DNA from: Bacteroidia bacterium | Lineage (GTDB): Bacteria > Bacteroidota > Bacteroidia > Bacteroidales > BM523 | Assembly: GCA_016209245.1 (NCBI GenBank) | Contig: JACQWN010000207.1 | Span: 1 to 7,468, forward strand | DNA length: 7,468 nt | Direction of reading: 5' to 3' | The notes under the pieces: generated by a model | What the model was told of the DNA's origin: nothing | Seen by the model: only the letters and a program-made list of their open reading frames with translations | The model's database searches: none | Position numbers and translations under genes: made by a program | Shown here: positions 1 through 6,327 of the stretch, piece after piece | Position numbering within the stretch: position 1 is the stretch's first letter | Layout of the letters: each line of letters opens with the position of its first letter

Positions 1-150
1 CTTCTCTTTTATTAAAATAAATTGACTGTTAATGTCGGAATATGCCTGAAAAAGCTTGTTTTTTTCTTCTTTTTCAGATTCATATAACGAAATAAGCTGT
101 TTTACTTTATTACGTATTCCAGTAATTATTTCATTATAATTCCTTTCCAT
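1..150 (-). CDS. Partial coiled-coil protein (N-terminal 50 codons), resembles the ZapB-like protein encoded before zapA
   Basis: The reverse strand from the ATG at 150 reads 50 codons without a stop and runs off the left edge. The visible protein starts MERNYNEIITGIRNKVKQLI and continues with a charged Lys/Glu-rich stretch (residues 24-33) with heptad-like spacing of Ile, Leu and Val, as expected for a coiled coil. No signal peptide or membrane segment is seen. From memory, many Bacteroidota carry a small coiled-coil gene that begins in this style (an 'IR.KVKQLI.LYE' N-terminus) directly upstream of zapA and rny, so a role in cell division is possible. The expected zapA would lie outside the window, so this identity is an inference. 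A TAACTTTG promoter element sits 25 bases upstream of the start, which supports both the gene and its start. Confidence 0.7.
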   Translation of the reverse strand, partial: MERNYNEIITGIRNKVKQLISLYESEKEEKNKLFQAYSDINSQFILIKEK

Positions 151-174
151 ATTAATTTAATATATTCAATTTTG

Positions 175-182
175 CAAAGTTA
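175..182 (-). promoter_or_regulatory. Bacteroidota -7 element for the gene at the left edge
   Basis: On the minus strand this octamer reads TAACTTTG, a full match to the TAnnTTTG -7 consensus of the Bacteroidota primary sigma factor. It lies 25 bases before the ATG at 150, giving a short AT-rich leader. No clear TTG is present at the -33 spacing (about 200-206), where the sequence is only A/T, so the call rests on the -7 box alone. Confidence 0.5.
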
Positions 183-280
183 ATAATGATTTTATAATTA
201 TATAATTTTTTTAGCATTTTTTATAAGTGGCTAATTTTCAGTGAGTAATAATTATTCTACAAAATCACGCGGAATTGATG

Positions 281-305
281 GTGAACCACCATAAATGAGG
301 TTCAC
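281..305 (-). repeat. Hairpin just downstream of the split T9SS gene
   Basis: GTGAACC (281-287) and GGTTCAC (299-305) form a perfect 7-bp stem with an 11-base loop. A competing small stem, TGGTG/CACCA (279-283/287-291), overlaps it. It begins 13 bases past the stop codon of the minus-strand gene ending at 318, so it could end that transcript, but no T-run follows on the minus strand. The rest of 151-317 holds only AT-rich sequence and the promoter element at 175-182. Confidence 0.35.
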
Positions 306-317
306 TTTTGTTAACTA

Positions 318-1126
318 TCATTTCACAATAACCAGCTTATCAATAGCGATTATTGTTTTCCCAGTGACAAACCTGTAATAATAAATACCATTTGAAAATA
401 CTTCGCTTGCATTGATGAATGCCCTGCGATTGGACGGTTTAAGGTCGTATTCTGCAACAGATTTACCGTCAATTGAGTAAAAAGTAAGTTTACCTTCGTC
501 CCTGCCCGGCAGGCAATATTCGATTTCCATATTGCCGTTGTTGGGATTGGGAAAAATTTTAATTTGTAATTCTCGCTTTGAGATTTGTGCCTGCTCAATG
601 GATAGCGGATCCTCGTGCAACTTCGCAATAAATACATCATCTAAACCATAGCTTGTTATACTCTGTTCGCCAAACCATGCCGTACCCCGGAACCTGCCCG
701 TAACATACAGATTATTATCATTGTCAATAGTTATGGAACGGCTATAATTACCCTCAATTCCGCTCAGGTGAGTTATCCAAACAAGGTTGCCATCTTTATC
801 CACCTTCATTATGTATGAATTATAATTATCAATACCTTCGCTATACAGAAAAACACCCTGGTATTGCATCGTATCTTTAAACCATCCGGTAAGATATACA
901 TTGCAAAACGTATCACAAACAATGGAATTGTGATAATTATCGGTCGAATAAACATAAGGCGCCATTTTTATCGGATTTACCCATATCAAATTACCGGACG
1001 AATCGAGTTTTGTAATAAAAATATGTTGCCGTTCACATCATTGTTAAGAGTCTGTTTCGTAAATGTTTGGCTAAACAAACATTTTGTCATCAATGACATT
1101 ATTAAAATTAATAATAAATTTTTCAT
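318..1126 (-). pseudogene. Frameshifted secreted beta-propeller (SBBP-like) protein with T9SS type A sorting domain
   Basis: Two reading frames together make one recognisable protein. The ATG at 1126 begins a signal peptide (MKNLLLILIMSLMTKCLFSQ, ending in the F-S-Q typical of Bacteroidota), but this frame stops at 986-988 after 46 residues. From about 1020 a second frame takes over with FITKLDSSGNLIW, a classic SBBP-type blade motif, and stays open to the stop at 318. The frames join at a run of five A (plus strand, 1017-1021); adding one base or removing two restores a single gene of about 270 residues. The body holds about two and a half blades (xITKLDSSGN, then YIMKVDKDGN with NLYVTG, then DVFIAKL). 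The last ~80 residues are a complete T9SS type A domain: IKIFPNPNNG, LTFYSIDGK, GIYYYRF and the terminal KLVIVK. So few blades cannot close a propeller alone, so internal loss is also possible. The second frame has only a TTG (989) as a start and lacks a signal peptide, so it is probably not an independent gene. Confidence 0.75.
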
Positions 1127-1185
1127 AATGTGTAAAATTAAAATTTGACAATAATATTCAACGATTTTAATAATATTGCATTAAG

Positions 1186-2607
1186 TTACGTCTTTACTAT
1201 TTTAATATTCCTGCTTTGTGTAATAAGAATATATTCCAATATTGCATCCTTAACTATTGGATTTGGGCATACTAAGACCGGGCAATCCATATCTGAAAAG
1301 TCCATTGTTCCAATATTAAAATTTGGAAGATACCTGACTACAGCAAATTCATCTTCCGCTCCAAATATGGCGCTACTAAAATAGGCTACTCCTGCAACAA
1401 CAATTTTTCCGTCCGGCTGAATAGCTACAGAATTGCATGTACTCCCACCATCCCCGATAACAGTGATGACTTTACCCGTTGACCCAAAAGAACTATCAAG
1501 TGAGCCATTTGAATTGTATCGTACAACTTCAAAATAGTAATATTCAGAAGGGTAAAAAGTTAAATTATAATAAGATCCACCAGCTACAACAATTTTTCCA
1601 TCTGCCTGAATAGCCACGGAATTGCCTATATCAACACTGTCACTAATGTCGGTTGTGGTTTTACCTAAGATGCCAAAGGAACTATCAGGACTGCCATCTA
1701 TCCCATAACGAACTAAAGCAATATCGGAAGAACTGGTACCCGCTACGATTATTTTTCCATCAGCTTGTATGGCGACTGAATTTCCTTGGTCAATACCACC
1801 GCTGAAATCAGTTATTACTTTTCCGTTACATCCGAAGTTATTATCAAGGCTACCGTCAGTATTGTAACGTACTGCAGCAAAATCACCGGAAGAAGAGCCA
1901 CCAACAACAATTTTTCCATCAGATTGAATAGCAGCGGAATTGCCAAAATCGTTACCGTTCCCTACATCGGTTATTACTTTTCCATTAGTTCCGAATGAAC
2001 TATCAAGAGAACCGTCAGAGTTGTATCTCGCTGCTGCAAAGAAATATAGTTCATTTGAGTTCATTGAACAGCCCGCTACGATTATTTTTCCATCAGCTTG
2101 TATGACGACAGAATTTCCCTGGTCTATATTACTGTCGAAATCAGTTATTACTTTTCCGTTACATCCGAATGTACTATCAAGGCTACCGTCAGTATTGTAA
2201 CGTACCAATGCAAAATCCCGAATACCAGTACCTGCTGCAACAATTTTTCCATCAATTTGAATAACAACGGAATTAGCACTACTACTATTATAATACTCAT
2301 CACCATCAAATTCTGTTACTACTATGCCATTTATTCCAAATGAACTATCAGGAGAGCCGTCTAAGTTATATCTTACAGCAGCAAAGTCATATGAATAATT
2401 AGAATCACTTGAGTAACCGGCAACGACGATTTTTCCATCAGGTTGCAATGCAACCGAATTGCCGTGATCGTCTCCCGGATACCTAATTGGTGTGGTTACT
2501 ATTCCATTTGTTCCAAAAGTACTGTCAAGGCAATTCGATCGTCCAAAAACATAAATTTCATATAATGTAAGTATTACTACGATAATAAATGCAAGAAAAT
2601 TTCTCAT
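1186..2607 (-). CDS. Secreted delta-60 repeat beta-propeller protein with a truncated T9SS sorting domain
   Basis: The 473-residue product starts with a signal peptide or N-terminal membrane segment (residues 1-24, MRNFLAFIIVVILTLYEIYV), followed by seven delta-60 repeats (TIGR02608/DUF5122 type). These begin near residues 27, 86, 143, 201, 254, 307 and 370. Each reads LDSSFGxNGKVxTD, then NSVAIQxDGKIVVAG, then FAxVRYNxDGS. Seven repeats fit a seven-bladed propeller on the cell surface or outside the cell; the ligand is unknown. The tail (residues 431-473) opens like a T9SS type A domain (VLVCPNPIVKDAILEYIL) but then jumps to SRNIKIVKT and stops, about 45 residues short. Secretion by T9SS may therefore fail. 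A longer reading from an ATG at 2664 is open, but I prefer the ATG at 2607: the promoter at 2634-2664 covers the longer start, and the signal peptide begins properly at 2607. The downstream neighbour on the same strand is the broken propeller gene at 318-1126. Confidence 0.85.
   Translation of the reverse strand: MRNFLAFIIVVILTLYEIYVFGRSNCLDSTFGTNGIVTTPIRYPGDDHGNSVALQPDGKIVVAGYSSDSNYSYDFAAVRYNLDGSPDSSFGINGIVVTEFDGDEYYNSSSANSVVIQIDGKIVAAGTGIRDFALVRYNTDGSLDSTFGCNGKVITDFDSNIDQGNSVVIQADGKIIVAGCSMNSNELYFFAAARYNSDGSLDSSFGTNGKVITDVGNGNDFGNSAAIQSDGKIVVGGSSSGDFAAVRYNTDGSLDNNFGCNGKVITDFSGGIDQGNSVAIQADGKIIVAGTSSSDIALVRYGIDGSPDSSFGILGKTTTDISDSVDIGNSVAIQADGKIVVAGGSYYNLTFYPSEYYYFEVVRYNSNGSLDSSFGSTGKVITVIGDGGSTCNSVAIQPDGKIVVAGVAYFSSAIFGAEDEFAVVRYLPNFNIGTMDFSDMDCPVLVCPNPIVKDAILEYILITQSRNIKIVKT
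1739..2205 (-). repeat. Internal duplication of a two-repeat (333-bp) unit within the delta-60 gene
   Basis: Segments 1739-1872 and 2072-2205 align without gaps at an offset of 333 bases. I count 12 differences in 134 bases, with two exact blocks of about 33 bases. The offset equals 111 codons, i.e. two delta-60 repeats, so propeller repeats 3 and 5 are near-copies at DNA level while the other repeats are similar mainly as protein. This points to a recent in-frame duplication or gene conversion. Confidence 0.8.
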
Positions 2608-2633
2608 AGGTTTTTTATAAGCCAAATAAAAAG

Positions 2634-2664
2634 CAAAAATATACACAAAAAACATTAATGTCAA
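2634..2664 (-). promoter_or_regulatory. Promoter of the delta-60 repeat gene
   Basis: On the minus strand TTG (2664-2662), as part of TTGACA, is followed after 20 bases by TATTTTTG (2641-2634). This matches the Bacteroidota -33/-7 pattern TTG ... TAnnTTTG. The -7 box ends 26 bases before the ATG at 2607, leaving a leader of about 20 bases. Its position inside the longer possible reading frame is the main reason to choose the 2607 start. Confidence 0.65.
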
Positions 2665-2810
2665 TATTGCTTAAAAGTCCAATTTTATCGTCATAATTAT
2701 ATATATATATCAGATTGTAATACAGTTAGTTAGTTCATCTGTCAGAATTTATGAAGTTTGAATAATGAAAACATATTTTTTTATCTTTTACGACTTCTAT
2801 AAAATAATGT

Positions 2811-2832
2811 TACATTTACGATATTATTTTTG
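2811..2832 (+). promoter_or_regulatory. Possible -7 elements for the M23 peptidase gene
   Basis: Two overlapping candidates lie before the ATG at 2859: TACATTTA (2811-2818), one base off the TAnnTTTG consensus, and TATTTTTG (2825-2832), a full match. Neither has a clear TTG at the -33 spacing. A T-rich run (2840-2849) separates them from the start. The rest of the 2665-2858 intergenic stretch is AT-rich, with a short (TA)n run at 2698-2710, and holds no gene I can see. Confidence 0.3.
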
Positions 2833-2858
2833 AAATAATTTTTTTTTTCAACCGATAG

Positions 2859-4619
2859 ATGTTATTTGTTTTTTTTTCAGCAAAATACAGAATTTACAGG
2901 TATATATGGTTTTTAATCGGTTTTACTTTTACTAATCTGATAAGAACCGGTATATATTCTCAGAATATATCTGATAAAAATTATTTTGGTTTGCCTTTAG
3001 ATAAACCTGTTTCAATATCTGCAAATTTTGGGGAACTTCGACTTAACCGCTTTCATACAGGATTGGATATTAAAACCGGTGGCATTGTTGGTAAGAACGT
3101 TTACGCCGCAGCCGACGGTTATGTTTCAAGAATAAAAATTTCACCTTACGGATATGGTAAATCGGTTTACATCACTCACCCGAACGGACTTGTCACAGTT
3201 TATGCTCATCTTATGACTCTGAATAACAATATTGCTCAATTTATCAAAAAAGCTCAATATAAATCAAAAACTTTTGAAATAGATGTCTATCCATCTGAAA
3301 AACAGTTACCTGTAAAAAAGGGTGAAATAATTGGAGCATCAGGAAATTCAGGCGGCTCGATTGGCCCGCATCTGCATTTCGAAATCAGGGACGAAAAAAC
3401 TGAAAATGTCATTAATCCGTTATTTTTTGATTTTAGTATTGCAGATAAGAGCAAACCTGAAATTAAAAAACTATTTGTCTATTCATTTGATAAAAATTAT
3501 AATTTAATTACCGGGAAGAATAAAGGCATTATTGATGTTTATGGCACAAATGGAGCGTATTTCATTAAAAATGAACCGTTAATAGTCAATGGCACCATAG
3601 GATTTGGAATTCAGACAGACGATATTATTAATGGTTCCAATAATGATTTTGGAATATTTTCAATCGAATTGAAAGTTGACAGCATCAGGAAATATTTTTT
3701 TGAGCTTGACGAAATATCATTTTTTGAAAAAATGTATGTTAACAGTCATATTGATTATCAGGAAGCTATTAAGAATGGAAAATTTTATCACCGGTTATGG
3801 CTGGAACCGAATAACAAATTATCGAATTATAAGTATGTTTTTGAAAGAGGGTTATTAAGATTCGATGATGGAAAAACACATACCATCGAAATTATTATTA
3901 AAGATACATATCAAAATGCTTCATCATTGAAATTTAACATTCGTGGTGAAAATTATAAAGAATCAAGTACGAGGCTTGATACTGCCGGTTATGTTATCAT
4001 GCCATACAATAAAAGTAATTTTTTTGAAAGTGAAAATGTAAAAATATATTTTCCTTCAGGAACTCTATATGATACCCTCTGTTTCAAGTTTTTTAAATCA
4101 GCTCATAAGCTTGGTTCGATTTCAGAGTTTTTTCATATACATGATAATAGTGTACCTTTGCATTATCCTGTTCCGGTATCGATCAAACCGGATATCATAT
4201 TTGAAAAGCACAGAGATAAGCTGATAATTGGCAGGGAGTTAAATAATAAGATTATTGCTATTGGCGGAAAATTTGAAAATGGTTATATTAATGCTGATAT
4301 TGAAGAATTTGGTAAATATGCCCTTTTTATTGATACAATACCACCTGTGATAATGCATGGAAATCTGAAAGATAGTATAAATTTAAGTAAATCACAAAAA
4401 ATCAGGATTAAAATATCGGATAATTTTTCCAGAATCAGCTCGTATAATGGTTATATAGATAATAAATGGGTATTGTTTGAATATGAGCCGAAATTGAATG
4501 AAATTGTTTTTATTTTTGAAGATTCCAAAATCAAAAAAAATAAGTTTCACCATTTTAATCTTGTTGTTAGCGATGCTGTCAATAATATTTCTATGTTTGA
4601 AACTATATTTTATTATTAA
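2859..4619 (+). CDS. Exported M23 family (LytM-type) metallopeptidase
   Basis: This 586-residue protein is probably a zinc endopeptidase that cuts peptide cross-links in peptidoglycan, acting in the periplasm. A signal peptide covers roughly residues 1-34 and ends in IYSQ. The M23 domain spans about residues 45-190. It has HTGLD (H66, D70), YAHL (H117) and GPHLHFE (H171, H173). By analogy with LytM, H66, D70 and H173 bind zinc, while H117 and H171 assist catalysis, so all key residues are present and the enzyme should be active. An insertion of about 35 residues (120-155) precedes the last motif. The remaining ~390 residues are beta-rich with no motif I recognise; Bacteroidota have long M23 proteins of this layout. 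The start is the only ATG before the signal peptide core. It is followed on the same strand by the inverted-repeat cassette and anmK, another wall-related gene. The substrate bond cannot be read from the sequence. Confidence 0.9.
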   Translation: MLFVFFSAKYRIYRYIWFLIGFTFTNLIRTGIYSQNISDKNYFGLPLDKPVSISANFGELRLNRFHTGLDIKTGGIVGKNVYAAADGYVSRIKISPYGYGKSVYITHPNGLVTVYAHLMTLNNNIAQFIKKAQYKSKTFEIDVYPSEKQLPVKKGEIIGASGNSGGSIGPHLHFEIRDEKTENVINPLFFDFSIADKSKPEIKKLFVYSFDKNYNLITGKNKGIIDVYGTNGAYFIKNEPLIVNGTIGFGIQTDDIINGSNNDFGIFSIELKVDSIRKYFFELDEISFFEKMYVNSHIDYQEAIKNGKFYHRLWLEPNNKLSNYKYVFERGLLRFDDGKTHTIEIIIKDTYQNASSLKFNIRGENYKESSTRLDTAGYVIMPYNKSNFFESENVKIYFPSGTLYDTLCFKFFKSAHKLGSISEFFHIHDNSVPLHYPVPVSIKPDIIFEKHRDKLIIGRELNNKIIAIGGKFENGYINADIEEFGKYALFIDTIPPVIMHGNLKDSINLSKSQKIRIKISDNFSRISSYNGYIDNKWVLFEYEPKLNEIVFIFEDSKIKKNKFHHFNLVVSDAVNNISMFETIFYY

Positions 4620-4625
4620 AAAATG

Positions 4626-4639
4626 GTAACTATTTAGGT
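4626..4639. repeat. Outer inverted repeat, left copy
   Basis: GTAACTATTTAGGT matches the reverse complement of 5181-5194 at 12 of 14 positions. It lies between the M23 stop codon and the main left arm, separated from that arm by 9 A-rich bases. Confidence 0.45.
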
Positions 4640-4648
4640 GAAAAAATA

Positions 4649-4695
4649 ATTATTCCATCGAAGTACGAACAAAATACGAATTTACGAACTACGAA
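4649..4695. repeat. Left inverted arm with four TACGAA hexamers
   Basis: This arm pairs with 5119-5165 over 47 ungapped positions. I count 38 Watson-Crick matches, including an unbroken block of 15 (4655-4669). TACGAA occurs at 4664, 4675, 4683 and 4690, giving spacings of 11, 8 and 7 bases that are mirrored exactly in the right arm. It ends 19 bases before the ATG of the enclosed gene. Confidence 0.9.
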
Positions 4696-4714
4696 CATTA
4701 GCAATACTAAATAT

Positions 4715-5113
4715 ATGAAACCTTTACTTAGAAGAGATGATTTGGTTTATCCTGAATTGAGTTATCAGTTAATCGGTTATGCTTATGAAGTGTTTGACGA
4801 ATTAGGTCCTGGACATTCAGAAAAAACATATCAAAAAGCATATGCAATAATGCTTCGCAAAAACAACCATAAGTATGAGGAACAAGTTTTTTATCCTGTA
4901 AGATTCAAGAATGAAATCGTTAGCAGAGGATTTCTGGATTTTTATATTGATGAAAAAATTATTATTGAGTTGAAAAAAAATGAACTATTTTCCAAAACAC
5001 ATATTGAACAAGTGTTGGATTATATTAAGCGTTCGAATCTTAAACTTGCAATTTTAATCAATTTCACTATAGAAGGGATAAAGTTCAAACGGATTGTAAA
5101 TGTTAATCAATGA
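4715..5113 (+). CDS. GxxExxY family protein (PD-(D/E)XK nuclease fold)
   Basis: The 132-residue product shows the family signature G33-H-S-E36-K-T-Y39 within an N-terminal helix region (LSYQLIGYAYEVFDELGPG). It is followed by a PD-(D/E)XK-type core: D75 in GFLDFYI, E85 and K87 in IIELKK, and Q99 in HIEQVLDYIK. All residues expected for a metal-dependent nuclease are present and the length is normal for the family (TIGR04256/PF13366), so the gene looks intact. The biological role of this family is not established as far as I know; DNA or RNA cleavage is inferred from the fold. There is no signal peptide, so it is cytoplasmic. It sits alone between two long inverted arms, with no promoter of the TAnnTTTG form visible in the left arm, so it may depend on readthrough from the M23 gene. 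Its close link to the arms suggests that it acts on them or moves with them. Confidence 0.9.
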   Translation: MKPLLRRDDLVYPELSYQLIGYAYEVFDELGPGHSEKTYQKAYAIMLRKNNHKYEEQVFYPVRFKNEIVSRGFLDFYIDEKIIIELKKNELFSKTHIEQVLDYIKRSNLKLAILINFTIEGIKFKRIVNVNQ

Positions 5114-5118
5114 ATAAA

Positions 5119-5165
5119 TTCGTAATTCGTAGGTTCGTAAAAAATTCGTACTTCGATGGGATAAT
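5119..5165. repeat. Right inverted arm with four TTCGTA hexamers
   Basis: This is the complement of the arm at 4649-4695. TTCGTA (the complement of TACGAA) occurs at 5119, 5126, 5134 and 5145, mirroring the left spacing. It begins 5 bases after the stop of the enclosed gene. Differences from the left arm are limited to single or double bases (5125, 5132-5133, 5160) and one 5-base block (5140-5144). Confidence 0.9.
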
Positions 5166-5180
5166 CAATATAAAATAATG

Positions 5181-5194
5181 ACCTAAACAGTAAC
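5181..5194. repeat. Outer inverted repeat, right copy
   Basis: This 14-base segment is the partner of 4626-4639 (12 of 14 complementary; the core is ACCTAAA). It ends 5 bases before the anmK ATG, so pairing with the left copy in RNA would place the anmK start at the foot of a long hairpin. Confidence 0.45.
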
Positions 5195-5199
5195 AAATA

Positions 5200-6264
5200 A
5201 TGAATACTTATCATCTAATCGGTATTATGTCAGGCACATCTCTTGATGGACTGGATATAGCCCTTTGCAGGTTTAATTTTATTAAAAGCTGCTGGAAATA
5301 TGAAATTCTTTATGCTGAAACATTACCTTATGACCGGCAATGGAAAGAAAAACTTTCTAATGCTCATATTCTAACCGGAATTGAACTTATCGGTTTGCAT
5401 AAAGAATATGGCAGGTATATCGGAAATGTTATAAAATCTGTAATAAAATTTAAAAAAGCTGATGCCATTGCATCACATGGTCATACAGTCTTTCATCAAC
5501 CTGGTAATAAACTTACTTTTCAGCTTGGTGATGGAGCTGAAATTTCCGCTACCACCGGATTACCTGTCATTTCAGATTTCCGTTCGGTAGACGTGGCATT
5601 AGGCGGACAAGGCGCTCCTCTTGTTCCAATAGGGGACGAGCTTCTTTTTGGCGACTACCGCTATTGTCTCAATCTTGGTGGATTTGCAAACATCTCATAT
5701 AAAGTCAAACAAAAAAGAATAGCTTTTGATATTTGTCCTGCCAATGTGCTGCTGAATTACCTGGCTAATAAGGCAGGTCTTGAATATGACAATGATGGGC
5801 AGCATGGCAGTAAAGGAAATATTAATACTAAACTATTAGATTCTTTGAATGCGGTAGAATATTATAAAGCATTGCCACCAAAATCTCTTGGCAGGGAATG
5901 GTTTGAGGCGAATATTATTCCGCTTCTGAAATGTGATTCCGAGCCGATTGAAGATATACTCAGAACAGTTTATGAACATATTGCAATACAGATTGCTAAA
6001 GTAACAAATAAGGATAGCAGTAAAAATCTTCTTGTGACAGGCGGAGGTGCATTTAACAAATTTTTAATAAGCCGTATCAAAGCGCTTTCACATCATAAAA
6101 TTTGTCTGCCTGATGATATTATTATCAATTATAAAGAAGCATTAATATTTGCTTTTTTAGGAATGCTGAGGTTACGTAACGAAATAAATTGTTTACGGTC
6201 AGTAACAGGGGCTAAAAAAGATAATATTGGAGGATGTATATATCATGCTAAACCGGTTTCTTGA
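5200..6264 (+). CDS. anmK: Anhydro-N-acetylmuramic acid kinase
   Basis: AnmK uses ATP to open the 1,6-anhydro ring of anhMurNAc and phosphorylate it, giving MurNAc-6-phosphate in cytoplasmic peptidoglycan recycling. The 354-residue length is close to the family norm (about 350-370). Motifs appear in order: GIMSGTSLDGLD (residues 8-19, nucleotide-binding loop), ASHGHT (91-96), GGQGAPLVPIGD (135-146), NLGGFANIS (158-166), FDICPANVLLN (176-186), GREWF (231-235), TGGGAFN (280-286), and YKEALIFAFLG (311-321) with the terminal GAKKDNIGG. D177 corresponds to the catalytic aspartate of the DTGPGN motif in other AnmK proteins; the DICPxN form is common in Bacteroidota. There is no signal peptide. No promoter is visible in the 86 bases upstream, which are filled by the right arm of the inverted repeat, so expression may depend on the M23 gene's transcript. 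A likely terminator follows at 6277-6327. Confidence 0.95.
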   Translation: MNTYHLIGIMSGTSLDGLDIALCRFNFIKSCWKYEILYAETLPYDRQWKEKLSNAHILTGIELIGLHKEYGRYIGNVIKSVIKFKKADAIASHGHTVFHQPGNKLTFQLGDGAEISATTGLPVISDFRSVDVALGGQGAPLVPIGDELLFGDYRYCLNLGGFANISYKVKQKRIAFDICPANVLLNYLANKAGLEYDNDGQHGSKGNINTKLLDSLNAVEYYKALPPKSLGREWFEANIIPLLKCDSEPIEDILRTVYEHIAIQIAKVTNKDSSKNLLVTGGGAFNKFLISRIKALSHHKICLPDDIIINYKEALIFAFLGMLRLRNEINCLRSVTGAKKDNIGGCIYHAKPVS

Positions 6265-6276
6265 AGACAATTTAAA

Positions 6277-6327
6277 ATGTACGATTTATAGTACTTCAAA
6301 ATGCCGTTTTACTCGTACATATTTTTT
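6277..6327 (+). terminator. Possible terminator downstream of anmK
   Basis: ATGTACGA (6277-6284) and TCGTACAT (6313-6320) are perfect inverted copies. They enclose a 28-base segment that itself has a small AAAA/TTTT stem, and the right copy is followed at once by A and six T. It begins 12 bases after the anmK stop. The loop is long, so this may be a weak terminator. It also overlaps the 3' end of the broken minus-strand gene at 6286-6494. Confidence 0.4.

Larger units (their letters stand above)
4626..5194. mobile_element. Candidate compact element: GxxExxY gene enclosed by nested inverted repeats
   Basis: A single 132-aa gene is bracketed by two 47-base inverted arms (4649-4695 and 5119-5165) and an outer 14-base inverted pair (4626-4639 and 5181-5194). 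The unit starts 6 bases after the stop of the M23 gene and ends 5 bases before the anmK start, so it fills nearly the whole gap without harming either gene. There is no transposase or integrase and I find no convincing target-site duplication. Insertion is therefore an inference from the structure; the alternative is a stable transcript hairpin carrying the gene in its loop. A safer minimal boundary is 4649-5165. Confidence 0.5.

Noticed and set aside
257..317. Tiny minus-strand frame in the gap before the hairpin (reading LIYGGSPSIPRDFVE)
   Set aside because: It looks protein-like but is about 20 codons long between stops, with no start of its own other than GTG and no matching neighbour frame; it may be a remnant but cannot be supported.
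1133..1161. Promoter for the split propeller gene (TTG, 18 bases, TAATTTTA)
   Set aside because: The -7 box lacks the final G and lies only 6 bases before the ATG, which would need a leaderless transcript; too weak to list.
1148..1182. Near-direct copies of AATAATATT between the two propeller genes
   Set aside because: Short AT-only repeats are expected in such AT-rich spacer, and no stem with a T-run forms, so I do not call a terminator.
2608..2664. Longer N-terminus of the delta-60 protein from the ATG at 2664
   Set aside because: The promoter with TTG-20-TATTTTTG covers this start, and the signal peptide begins correctly at 2607.
2698..2710. Short (TA)n run in the divergent intergenic region
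   Set aside because: Thirteen bases of alternating TA is unremarkable at this base composition.
4621..5199. Target-site duplication flanking the GxxExxY element
   Set aside because: The flanks at either possible boundary share only short A/T strings, which is not convincing in this base composition.
6291..6307. GTACTTC motif shared with the right arm of the element
   Set aside because: Seven matching bases with no further similarity and no hexamer array; probably chance.
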